A stretch of DNA of 9,394 bases from Candidatus Altarchaeota archaeon. Its GTDB lineage: Archaea; Altiarchaeota; Altiarchaeia; JAFGQM01. The stretch covers positions 1 to 9,394 of the forward strand of contig JAFGQM010000124.1 of NCBI GenBank assembly GCA_016935655.1, given 5' to 3'. Shown here one piece after another: positions 1 through 6,323 of the stretch (position 1 is its first letter; each line of letters starts with the position of its first letter). The notes under the pieces are model-generated. The model was not told where the DNA came from. It saw nothing but the letters and a program-made list of their open reading frames with translations, and searched no databases. Made by a program: the position numbers and the translations under genes.

Positions 1-133
1 AGACGCGTTGGATAAGGCAATTAAAAAGGCCCCCAAGGGAATCAAAGGAATGAGCGGTGAAAAGGCCGAGGCTGCAATAAACAAACTAACGGATGTGCTG
101 GATAAAACAAGGCTGATTCGCAAGAAGAAATAG
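1..133 (+). CDS. C-terminal end of an unidentified protein (5' truncated by window)
   Basis: An open frame enters from the window edge (codons start at base 2) and ends at TAG 131-133. The visible 43 residues are lysine- and alanine-rich and probably helical, ending in RLIRKKK, and the codons resemble those of neighbouring genes. There is no recognisable motif, so function cannot be assigned. It lies 45 bases upstream of the enolase gene on the same strand, so it could be an upstream operon member or a separate unit; a TATA-like stretch between them leans toward enolase having its own promoter. The frame is inferred from the absence of stops, from composition and from the termination point just before the next gene. 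Confidence 0.6.
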   Translation, partial: DALDKAIKKAPKGIKGMSGEKAEAAINKLTDVLDKTRLIRKKK

Positions 134-1662
<1,529 letters not shown>

Positions 1663-1673
1663 ACTAACATTAC

Positions 1674-2093
1674 CTATTCCCCGATTATCTGCAGGACTAC
1701 TTCCCTCTTCCTTGCCCTCGTATCAAAGTCCAGGACGCAGATCTGCTGCCACGTGCCGAGAGTCAATTTCTTGTTTTCAAAAGGAACAGTAATACCAGGC
1801 CCCATTATCGTCGCGCGCACGTGGCTGGCGCCGTTGTCGTCATGCCAAGTGTCATGGTGGGCATAGTCAGGTCCATATGGGGCTATCTTGTCAAGCGCGC
1901 GCGGGATGTCCTTGAGAAGCCCGGGCTCATACTCGATGGTGCTGACTGAAGCCGTAGAGCCTGAGACGAAGATCGTAACGATTCCGTTTTTTACTTTCGA
2001 TTCTGAGACGAAAGAGGCTACTTCTTCTGTTATGTCGATTATGTCGGACTTCCCCCTGCTGTCGACATGGATGCGCTTAGTGATGACTGTCAT
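1674..2093 (-). CDS. YjbQ/UPF0047 family protein (secondary thiamine-phosphate synthase type)
   Basis: A complete 139-residue member of the UPF0047/YjbQ family, small soluble proteins with a single beta-rich domain. Bacterial members have been reported to have weak thiamine-phosphate synthase activity, but the physiological role remains unclear. The signature is obvious: HHDTWHDDNGASHVRA at about residues 79-94 followed by GPG, with conserved histidines (H79, H80, H84, H91) proposed to form a metal-binding site, then TLGTWQQICVLDFD near 111-124. It is the second gene of a minus-strand pair: the upstream prenyltransferase stop is only nine bases before this ATG, implying co-transcription. The start context is TTAACATG without a strong Shine-Dalgarno. 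Family is certain; function is not. Confidence 0.93.
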   Translation of the reverse strand: MTVITKRIHVDSRGKSDIIDITEEVASFVSESKVKNGIVTIFVSGSTASVSTIEYEPGLLKDIPRALDKIAPYGPDYAHHDTWHDDNGASHVRATIMGPGITVPFENKKLTLGTWQQICVLDFDTRARKREVVLQIIGE

Positions 2094-2102
2094 GTTAATA
2101 TA

Positions 2103-2996
2103 TTAGATAAAGAACTCTAAAATGATTGAGGCTGAGTAGACTAGCATAGTGACGTGGAACAAAGGCAGGACTTTCAGGCCCGTGCCCGAGTCCTGCTTCC
2201 TTATGAGGTTGAGGTTCGCGAAGGTCAGCAGGAAAACGCCGATCAAAAAACCGGTGCATGCCACTGGGCCGATGCCGGTCATGAAGAAAAGGCCTGCAAC
2301 AAAGTGAAGGAGAGTGAAGGCCATTATCCACCTCACAGTCCCGCTGATGCCATATAGGACAGTCACTGTCTTCAAACCCCGGGCCTTGTCGTTCTCCAGG
2401 TCTATGATGTCGTTCATCCCGAGGTGGGCCATTGCGAAGAGATAGAAGAAAGCGAAATAGAGCAGAGCAGCGATATCGGGCATCCCGAAGACCAGGTATC
2501 CCGCGACTGGAAAGAGGGCGAAGTCCGTCCTGCCCAGGAGCTGGGCGAGAGGCAGATTCTGGTTCCTCTTCCTGACTTGGTAGAAGTACTCCAGGCAGTA
2601 GCTGTATGACATTATTACCAAAACGTAGATTGAGTTCGGGTGGGGGAGGGTGAGTATCAAAAGGGTCGTGGCGGCGACCAGCCCTATGAACAAAACCAGG
2701 GCCTGCTTGGGCTTGATCAAGCCAGAAGGGATCGGCCTCTCCTTGAACAATCGCCAATACCGGGTGAGCCTCTGGTCGACGTCCTTCTTGTCAAGCTCCC
2801 TGTCCACATAGTCATTGAGGACGAAGCCGGCCTCGAATCCGAGGATCGCTATGAGCGCAGCCTTGATGATTGGGGGAAGGGAGAATCCGCCGTAGTTCAG
2901 GAACGCGAGGAAGAGCCCCGAGCAAAAAAGCAACGGCCAGGCGAAGAAGAAATGCGCCCGTGTAAGGTCGATGTAAGCCTTCAGGATCTGTTTCAT
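2103..2996 (-). CDS. UbiA-superfamily membrane prenyltransferase
   Basis: A 297-residue polytopic membrane protein. UbiA-family enzymes transfer an isoprenoid chain from a polyprenyl diphosphate to an acceptor within the membrane. Both Asp-rich, Mg-diphosphate-binding motifs are present: NDYVDRELD at residues 61-69 and NDIIDLEND at 195-203. RPIPSG at 87-92 matches the conserved Arg-Pro loop after the first motif. Hydrophobic helices fill the rest, and the chain ends in a short hydrophobic tail. The acceptor cannot be read from the sequence: in archaea the superfamily includes the lipid enzyme digeranylgeranylglyceryl phosphate synthase as well as quinone-type and other prenyltransferases, and the motifs here do not decide between them. 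It is the first gene of a unit with yjbQ and is divergent from the GyrI-like gene across 56 bases. Confidence 0.92.
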   Translation of the reverse strand: MKQILKAYIDLTRAHFFFAWPLLFCSGLFLAFLNYGGFSLPPIIKAALIAILGFEAGFVLNDYVDRELDKKDVDQRLTRYWRLFKERPIPSGLIKPKQALVLFIGLVAATTLLILTLPHPNSIYVLVIMSYSYCLEYFYQVRKRNQNLPLAQLLGRTDFALFPVAGYLVFGMPDIAALLYFAFFYLFAMAHLGMNDIIDLENDKARGLKTVTVLYGISGTVRWIMAFTLLHFVAGLFFMTGIGPVACTGFLIGVFLLTFANLNLIRKQDSGTGLKVLPLFHVTMLVYSASIILEFFI

Positions 2997-3012
2997 TTTG
3001 AAATTCCCGTAT

Positions 3013-3039
3013 CTTTTAAATGTGGTAGGGATAAAATAA
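3013..3039. promoter_or_regulatory. Divergent promoter region with two interleaved TATA-like boxes
   Basis: The 56-base gap between the prenyltransferase (leftward, ATG at 2996) and the GyrI-like gene (rightward, ATG at 3053) contains two AT-rich boxes. CTTTTAAA at 3013-3020 is about 36 bases before the rightward ATG. GGATAAAATAA at 3029-3039, read on the minus strand as TTATTTTATCC, is about 38 bases before the leftward ATG. Taking the usual archaeal TATA-to-start distance of about 26 bases, both transcripts would have leaders near 10 nucleotides, which fits the lack of a Shine-Dalgarno and the AAAATG start contexts. The pairing of box and gene is inferred from spacing. Confidence 0.45.
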
Positions 3040-3052
3040 CACTGCTTCTAAA

Positions 3053-3532
3053 ATGGACAAACCGACTGAGACAGGCTGCTGCCCCAAGTTCGATCCGAAA
3101 CCTTGGGACGGAAAGACGCTTGAATGGAGGGACAAAAGATTCGTGAAGGACAAGGTGAGGACGTTCTTTTACATGCCGCTGAATTTCGGCGGGGTGATAA
3201 AAAGGCTCAACGCGAAGGTCGAGAAGGCCGGTGCAAAAACCCCGGACTGTCTCTGTCTTTCAGACCATACCTCCAAGTGGAATATGAATGTTTACCTAGC
3301 GGTTGATAAAGAAATCCCAGATACGGAGAATGTAACTTTAAGCGGGAAATTCCTGAGCAAGGTCTATGAGGGGCCGTACAAGGACACTGGGAAATGGTGC
3401 AAGGACTTCGAGGCCTATGCGAAAGAAAAGGGTTTTGAAATCAAGAAGTGGTATATGTGGTACACTACATGCCCGAAGTGCGCGAAGGTCTACGGGAAGA
3501 ATTATGTTGTCATCGTCGCGGGGGTGAAATAG
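3053..3532 (+). CDS. Conserved Cys-rich GyrI-like protein, function unknown
   Basis: A complete 159-residue soluble protein. It resembles a conserved family of uncharacterised proteins (often loosely labelled hydrolase) that starts with CCPKFDPKPWDG and has long invariant blocks such as DKVRTFFYMPLNFG, LSDHTSKWNM and KWYMWYTTCPKCAK. The C-terminal pattern (YEGPY near 105-109, then a helix and a Tyr/Trp-rich strand) recalls GyrI-like small-ligand-binding domains, but that fold assignment is inference from memory. Cysteines occur as C9-C10, C66, C68, C116 and a C140-x2-C143 pair, which could bind a metal or be redox-active. The flavodoxin gene begins one base after its stop, so the two are almost certainly co-transcribed. 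No signal peptide or membrane helix is visible. Confidence 0.88.
   Translation: MDKPTETGCCPKFDPKPWDGKTLEWRDKRFVKDKVRTFFYMPLNFGGVIKRLNAKVEKAGAKTPDCLCLSDHTSKWNMNVYLAVDKEIPDTENVTLSGKFLSKVYEGPYKDTGKWCKDFEAYAKEKGFEIKKWYMWYTTCPKCAKVYGKNYVVIVAGVK
3523..3527 (+). promoter_or_regulatory. Ribosome binding site of the flavodoxin gene
   Basis: GGTGA (within GGGGGTGAAAT) lies inside the last codons of the upstream gene, six bases before the flavodoxin ATG. It supports that start and shows that operon-internal genes here use Shine-Dalgarno initiation, unlike the first gene of the unit. Confidence 0.6.
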
Positions 3533-3533
3533 G

Positions 3534-3998
3534 ATGAAGACACTTGTTGTATATTACTCGAGATCGGGGACCACCCGAACGGTCGGAGAAGCAATTGCTG
3601 AAAAGTTGAAGTGCGATAAGGAAGAGATCATCGACATGAAAAAGAGGAGGGGCGTCATCGGCTGGCTAAAGGCCGGCAAGGAGGGCAAGCAGGGGAAGAC
3701 CACGAAGATAAAACCCCTCGCAAAGAAGGTGAACGATTACGATCTGGTCATCGTCGGCACGCCCGTCTGGGCGGGCAACATGTCGCCAGCAACACGCACA
3801 TTCCTGGAGGAGAACAAGAAGGACATAAAAAAGACAGCTTTCTTTGCCACCTTTGGCGGCAGTGAAGGAAAGACTTTCCAGGATATGGAGAGCATTTGCG
3901 GGGTCAAGCCTATATCCAACCTCGGATTGAAAAACGGGGAAGTCAAGAAAAAAGAGCATCTCCAGAAACTGGGAGAGTTCATAAAGGGGATGAAATGA
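3534..3998 (+). CDS. Flavodoxin family protein
   Basis: A complete 154-residue single-domain flavodoxin, an FMN-binding electron carrier or a quinone/redox partner in the cytoplasm. The N-terminal strand MKTLVVYYS runs into the phosphate-binding loop SRSGTTRT (residues 9-16), the FMN phosphate site. The second FMN loop is GTPVWAGNMSP at 75-85, with W79 positioned to stack on the isoalloxazine ring, and FATFGGSEGK near 104-113 forms the third. A basic segment around 36-60 (many Lys/Arg) sits after the second strand and is unusually positive for a flavodoxin; it may define partner specificity. It follows the GyrI-like gene after one base, and its stop overlaps the next start as ATGA, so the three genes form one unit. 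The redox partner is not evident; an iron-sulfur flavoprotein is encoded convergently nearby. Confidence 0.93.
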   Translation: MKTLVVYYSRSGTTRTVGEAIAEKLKCDKEEIIDMKKRRGVIGWLKAGKEGKQGKTTKIKPLAKKVNDYDLVIVGTPVWAGNMSPATRTFLEENKKDIKKTAFFATFGGSEGKTFQDMESICGVKPISNLGLKNGEVKKKEHLQKLGEFIKGMK

Positions 3999-4342
3999 GC
4001 AAAGAGGTCGAGGGGTACATAGAGGGACAGAAATCGCCGCAAAAGGAGATTCTGAAGAGGGTCAGGGCGATTATCTTAAAAACACTACCGAGCTGCGAGG
4101 AGAAGATGGCCTGGGGTGTGCCAGTATTTGCCGGCGGCAAATTTTACATCGCTGCGATGAAGACCCGTGTGCATGTCGGTTTTGCAATCGGCGGGCTGAG
4201 CGAAAAAGAGATGGGCATGTTTGAAGGCACTGGCAAAACTATGAGGCACATAAAGATTGAGTCGTTAGATGGCATTGACGAGAAAAAACTTGCGGAACTG
4301 ATAGAGATGGTGGACAAGAAAGCCGTTTGCGAGCCCTGTTAG
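3995..4342 (+). CDS. DUF1801 (YdhG-like) small protein
   Basis: A 115-residue protein started at the ATG that overlaps the flavodoxin stop (ATGA); the frame extends further upstream into flavodoxin, but GGGGATGA just before this ATG and the family start support this choice. It matches DUF1801: an N-terminal helix with YIEGQKSPQKEILKRVRAII, then EEKMAWGVPVF near 35-45 and the GKFYIAAMKTRVHVGF strand pair at 48-63. A GTGKTMRHIKI segment (78-88) follows, then a final helix. The fold is frataxin-like but biochemical function is unknown for the family. A terminal C112-E-P-C115 pair is an extra detail that could be redox or metal related. It is the last gene of the flavodoxin trio and is convergent with the iron-sulfur flavoprotein gene, with five bases between their stops. 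Confidence 0.88.
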   Translation: MSKEVEGYIEGQKSPQKEILKRVRAIILKTLPSCEEKMAWGVPVFAGGKFYIAAMKTRVHVGFAIGGLSEKEMGMFEGTGKTMRHIKIESLDGIDEKKLAELIEMVDKKAVCEPC

Positions 4343-4347
4343 GGGAT

Positions 4348-4875
4348 TCAGAGTGAAGCCCCGAGATCGTTGGCTTCTTTCCTCTTGTCCTCTTTGACTT
4401 TCCCTTTCTCATATGCTTCAGCCAGCACTTCGCCAGCGTACTCCATGCCCAGATAGCTGAAGGACATCTTGAACATCTCCAGCATCGGGCCGCATGCATC
4501 TGGCCCCTCCTCAGAGGGGATCACCACAACACCCCTCTTGCCCTTTAGCCCCCCGCTGGTGATAAATGGCAGCAGCCGGTCCATGGCGAGCTTCATCTTT
4601 CCGGTTGGGCCATACCAGTACATGGGGGTGCCGAACACTATGACGTCGGCACTCTCAAGCTGGGGGTAAAGCCTCTGCATGTCGTCCTTCAGGATGCACT
4701 TGTAGGATCCTGAATTGCAGGCGCGGCAGTCGGTGCAGGGAAGGATGTTATAATCGTAGAGGCAGATTTTTTCGGTCGTGTGGCCTTTCTTTTTGCAGCC
4801 TTTGAGCATCTCGTCGACCAACAGGTCGGTGTTTCCGCCCTTTCTCGGGCTTCCCACAAGAGCCAGGATTTTCAT
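4348..4875 (-). CDS. Iron-sulfur flavoprotein (NADPH-dependent FMN reductase family)
   Basis: I choose the ATG at 4875, giving 175 residues beginning MKILALVGSPRKGGNTD, the canonical start of the family. An in-frame ATG at 4914 would add 13 unconserved residues and remove a well-placed TATA-like box. GSPRKGGNTD (8-17) is the FMN phosphate loop and GTPMYWYGPTG near 82-92 is the flavin-ring loop. Between them is a compact cysteine motif, C47-x2-C50-x2-C53-x6-C60, matching the CX2CX2CX4-7C site that binds a [4Fe-4S] cluster in Methanosarcina-type Isf proteins. Such proteins accept electrons from ferredoxin and reduce O2, H2O2 or other acceptors, usually as dimers or tetramers. Partner and substrate here are inferred, but the convergent flavodoxin cluster is consistent with a redox role. 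Confidence 0.93.
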   Translation of the reverse strand: MKILALVGSPRKGGNTDLLVDEMLKGCKKKGHTTEKICLYDYNILPCTDCRACNSGSYKCILKDDMQRLYPQLESADVIVFGTPMYWYGPTGKMKLAMDRLLPFITSGGLKGKRGVVVIPSEEGPDACGPMLEMFKMSFSYLGMEYAGEVLAEAYEKGKVKEDKRKEANDLGASL

Positions 4876-4896
4876 GCTGTTTTTTTCTTGGACAAT

Positions 4897-4906
4897 GTAA
4901 TAAAAC
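4897..4906 (-). promoter_or_regulatory. TATA-like box of the iron-sulfur flavoprotein gene
   Basis: Read on the minus strand this is GTTTTATTAC, centred about 27 bases before the ATG at 4875. That is the archaeal TATA-to-initiation distance, so the transcript would begin at or next to the ATG and be leaderless. This agrees with the absence of a Shine-Dalgarno (AAACAGCATG). Confidence 0.5.
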
Positions 4907-4916
4907 ATGGGCAAAA

Positions 4917-5258
4917 ATGAGGAAAAAATTTCTCAAATCCACTGGCTTTAGGATTAGGGTTACTCTGTCGATGTTGATATGGGCCGGCTGGTTCTGCTTC
5001 CTGGTCCTTTACCTGTTCGTCTGGTCGGGACAGGCCGGGCATTCAGTCCTGGAGGGCATAGGGATAATACTCGTCTCGATAATAATCGCCGTGGTTCTGA
5101 CCGCGCTCCTCTGGGCATCATGGGGCATGAAGTTCGCCGCAGAGTTTGAAGAGATGGAGGAGGAGATGGGCGGACATATGGGCGCCAGCGCCAAAAAGGA
5201 GCTCGAGGATTACGTTGATAAAAGGATCGAGGAAAGGCTAAAGGAAAGGAAGGGATAA
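4917..5258 (+). CDS. Small two-helix membrane protein, unknown
   Basis: A complete 113-residue protein with a basic N-terminus (MRKKFLK), a first hydrophobic segment at about 14-36, a short polar loop (SGQAGHS) and a second segment at about 46-68. An acidic then basic helical tail (72-113) follows, rich in Glu, Lys and Arg and probably coiled-coil or amphipathic. With positive residues at the N-terminus, both ends are predicted to face the cytoplasm. I recognise no named family; small two-TM proteins of this layout are common in archaea. It is divergent from the iron-sulfur flavoprotein (41 bases between starts) and its stop abuts the stop of the convergent basic-protein gene. Coding is supported by the clean amphipathic/hydrophobic pattern and by start context AAAAATGAGG. 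Function unknown. Confidence 0.8.
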   Translation: MRKKFLKSTGFRIRVTLSMLIWAGWFCFLVLYLFVWSGQAGHSVLEGIGIILVSIIIAVVLTALLWASWGMKFAAEFEEMEEEMGGHMGASAKKELEDYVDKRIEERLKERKG

Positions 5259-5843
5259 TCAGACTGGCCTTTGTGTCCTGTGCAGCTGGTCGCGCATCGC
5301 GCGCACCCCCGGGCTAGGCGCCAGTGCTCTCCTTATGGCCCTCGACCTCAGCTGTCGGTTCATCCACCCCACGATGTTTTCCAATTCCTTCCTGGCCGTG
5401 GAGTTCACGAACCTCCTGTCTTCTTCCGTCCTTGTACGGAGGATGTTGGGCTGCTGGAACAGGGCGTCGAATATAATGGAGGGATCAAGTTTCTCGGTCT
5501 CTATCTTCCTGCCGGCGACCTCGTAGGTGGAAGGCCTCTTGAATCTGTCGACTTTCCTGCTGGACAGAAAGTCCGCCAGCGCCACTATGTTGACTGCCGG
5601 GTATCGGTCCATCCTAGCGAAAGAGTCCCTTACCTCGTGGACGACGTTCGTTGTCTTCGGACCGCCGGGTCTCGCAGCCCTTCTGGCTACCCTGGCGGAG
5701 ATCAGACGCCTCCGCTGCAGCATCTTGGCCAGGCCGTGGGGCGAAAAATCCTTCTTCGACTTCGGCGTTATTATCTCCTCGCCACCGAAGAGCAAACCCT
5801 GCCTCTGGGGCTCGAGTCTCGGCTTTCTTGCAGGCATATCCAT
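5259..5843 (-). CDS. Unidentified Arg-rich basic protein
   Basis: An open frame of 194 codons from ATG 5843, or 192 from the ATG at 5837. A TATA-like box centred about 27 bases before 5837 makes the shorter leaderless start slightly more attractive. The product is strongly basic, with Arg clusters near 44-58 (RRRLISARVARRAAR) and in the C-terminal 35 residues. No membrane segment, signal peptide or known domain is apparent. The middle (about 80-160) has mixed helical content, including VNIVALADFLSS and PSIIFDALFQQPNIL, so a folded helical core with basic tails is plausible; nucleic-acid binding is a guess. Codon use (AGG, GTC, ATA, CTG) matches neighbouring genes, whereas the opposite strand of the same interval reads as an implausible protein. 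It is divergent from the AbrB-ACT regulator and convergent, with no gap, with the small membrane-protein gene. Confidence 0.75.
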   Translation of the reverse strand: MDMPARKPRLEPQRQGLLFGGEEIITPKSKKDFSPHGLAKMLQRRRLISARVARRAARPGGPKTTNVVHEVRDSFARMDRYPAVNIVALADFLSSRKVDRFKRPSTYEVAGRKIETEKLDPSIIFDALFQQPNILRTRTEEDRRFVNSTARKELENIVGWMNRQLRSRAIRRALAPSPGVRAMRDQLHRTQRPV

Positions 5844-5860
5844 TTTTATAGCACAAGGTT

Positions 5861-5868
5861 CTAAAATA
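5861..5868 (-). promoter_or_regulatory. TATA-like box for the Arg-rich protein gene (possibly bidirectional)
   Basis: Minus-strand TATTTTAG centred near 5865, about 21 bases before ATG 5843 and 27 before ATG 5837. The spacing fits a leaderless transcript from 5837. In the plus direction the same box (CTAAAATA) could drive the regulator gene with a leader of about 45 bases; I see no better TATA box closer to 5937. Confidence 0.4.
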
Positions 5869-5872
5869 CAGA

Positions 5873-5890
5873 GTGGGATTTTTTTCCCAC
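5873..5890. promoter_or_regulatory. Perfect inverted repeat, candidate operator
   Basis: GTGGGA (5873-5878), six T, then TCCCAC (5885-5890): a perfect 6-bp dyad in the 93-base gap between the divergent Arg-rich-protein and AbrB-ACT genes. It lies right beside the TATA-like box at 5861-5868. A dimeric regulator bound here could control either or both genes. Autoregulation by the AbrB-type protein encoded 47 bases downstream is the obvious hypothesis, but nothing in the sequence proves it. Confidence 0.4.
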
Positions 5891-5936
5891 AAATACTGTT
5901 TCTTGATGCTATGTTGCGGAATTGTGATTTCTAAAA

Positions 5937-6323
5937 ATGCAAGAGCTTGTCAAAATCGATGAAAAGGGCCGGCTTCTGATACCGTCTGACATCAGGAGCG
6001 CGCTTGGCATAAACGGAGTGAGAGAGGTCATGATCAGCTGTGACCCTAAAGAGAAGAAAGCAATACTGACGCCGCTCTACTCAAAGGATTTCATAGAGCT
6101 GAAGATATTGATGGGTGATAGATATGGCAGTCTTGCCAGGATAGCCGACTTCCTGGCAGAGAAGAATTTTGACATAGTGATGTCCGAGTCGAGAACGCTG
6201 GAAAGGGAAAAGATGGCGGAGTGGGTAGTGGTCGGGCAATACCAAGGAGACGTCAAAAGGCTCGTCCAGGAATTGAAAGGGAAGAATCTTGCTAGAGAGG
6301 TGAGGATCAAAAATGAAACTTGA
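5937..6323 (+). CDS. AbrB/SpoVT-type DNA-binding domain fused to an ACT domain; probable histidine-operon regulator
   Basis: A complete 128-residue two-domain protein. Residues 1 to about 47 form an AbrB/MazE/SpoVT swapped-hairpin DNA-binding domain, shown by the start leading into KIDEKGRLLIPSDIRSALGI and a following beta-rich segment. Residues about 52-125 form an ACT domain: beta strand FIELKILMGD, the ligand-turn segment DRYGSLARIADFLAEKNFDI, and two further strands with an intervening helix. ACT domains typically bind amino acids, so this looks like a small-molecule-responsive regulator. It is first in a tight plus-strand run: hisS starts 11 bases inside its 3' end, then hisG and hisD follow. 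Histidine is the likely effector by context only. The ATG follows CTAAAA with no Shine-Dalgarno. Confidence 0.85.
   Translation: MQELVKIDEKGRLLIPSDIRSALGINGVREVMISCDPKEKKAILTPLYSKDFIELKILMGDRYGSLARIADFLAEKNFDIVMSESRTLEREKMAEWVVVGQYQGDVKRLVQELKGKNLAREVRIKNET
6299..6303 (+). promoter_or_regulatory. Ribosome binding site of hisS
   Basis: GGTGA within AGAGGTGAGGATC, nine bases before the hisS ATG and inside the last codons of the regulator gene. It fixes the hisS start at 6313 and indicates internal initiation on a shared mRNA. Confidence 0.65.

Noticed and set aside
2095..2757. Minus-strand 220-codon frame overlapping the prenyltransferase
   Set aside because: It lies in another frame of the same strand inside a gene with both UbiA motifs, and its translation is rich in Arg/Pro/His without any motif.
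3046..3054. Recurrent TTCTAAAAT at 3046-3054 and 5859-5867, with TTCTAAAAAT at 5929-5938
   Set aside because: It appears near two starts and once in a promoter, but a similar CTCTAAAAT also occurs inside the prenyltransferase gene (2115-2123). With so few copies it is more likely AT-rich start context than a specific motif.
2640..3146. Plus-strand 168-codon Glu-rich frame across the prenyltransferase and its promoter
   Set aside because: It is antisense to a convincing membrane protein, and it crosses both the divergent promoter region and the start of the next gene.
5271..5864. Plus-strand open frame of 197 codons opposite the Arg-rich protein gene
   Set aside because: Its translation is dominated by Pro/Arg/His/Ser runs with no domain-like pattern, while the minus strand has codon use matching neighbouring genes and a well-placed promoter box. 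I treat it as antisense shadow.
5873..5890. The dyad with T-run as a transcription terminator
   Set aside because: Both flanking genes start, rather than end, at this gap, and the stem is only six base pairs, so an operator role is more plausible.
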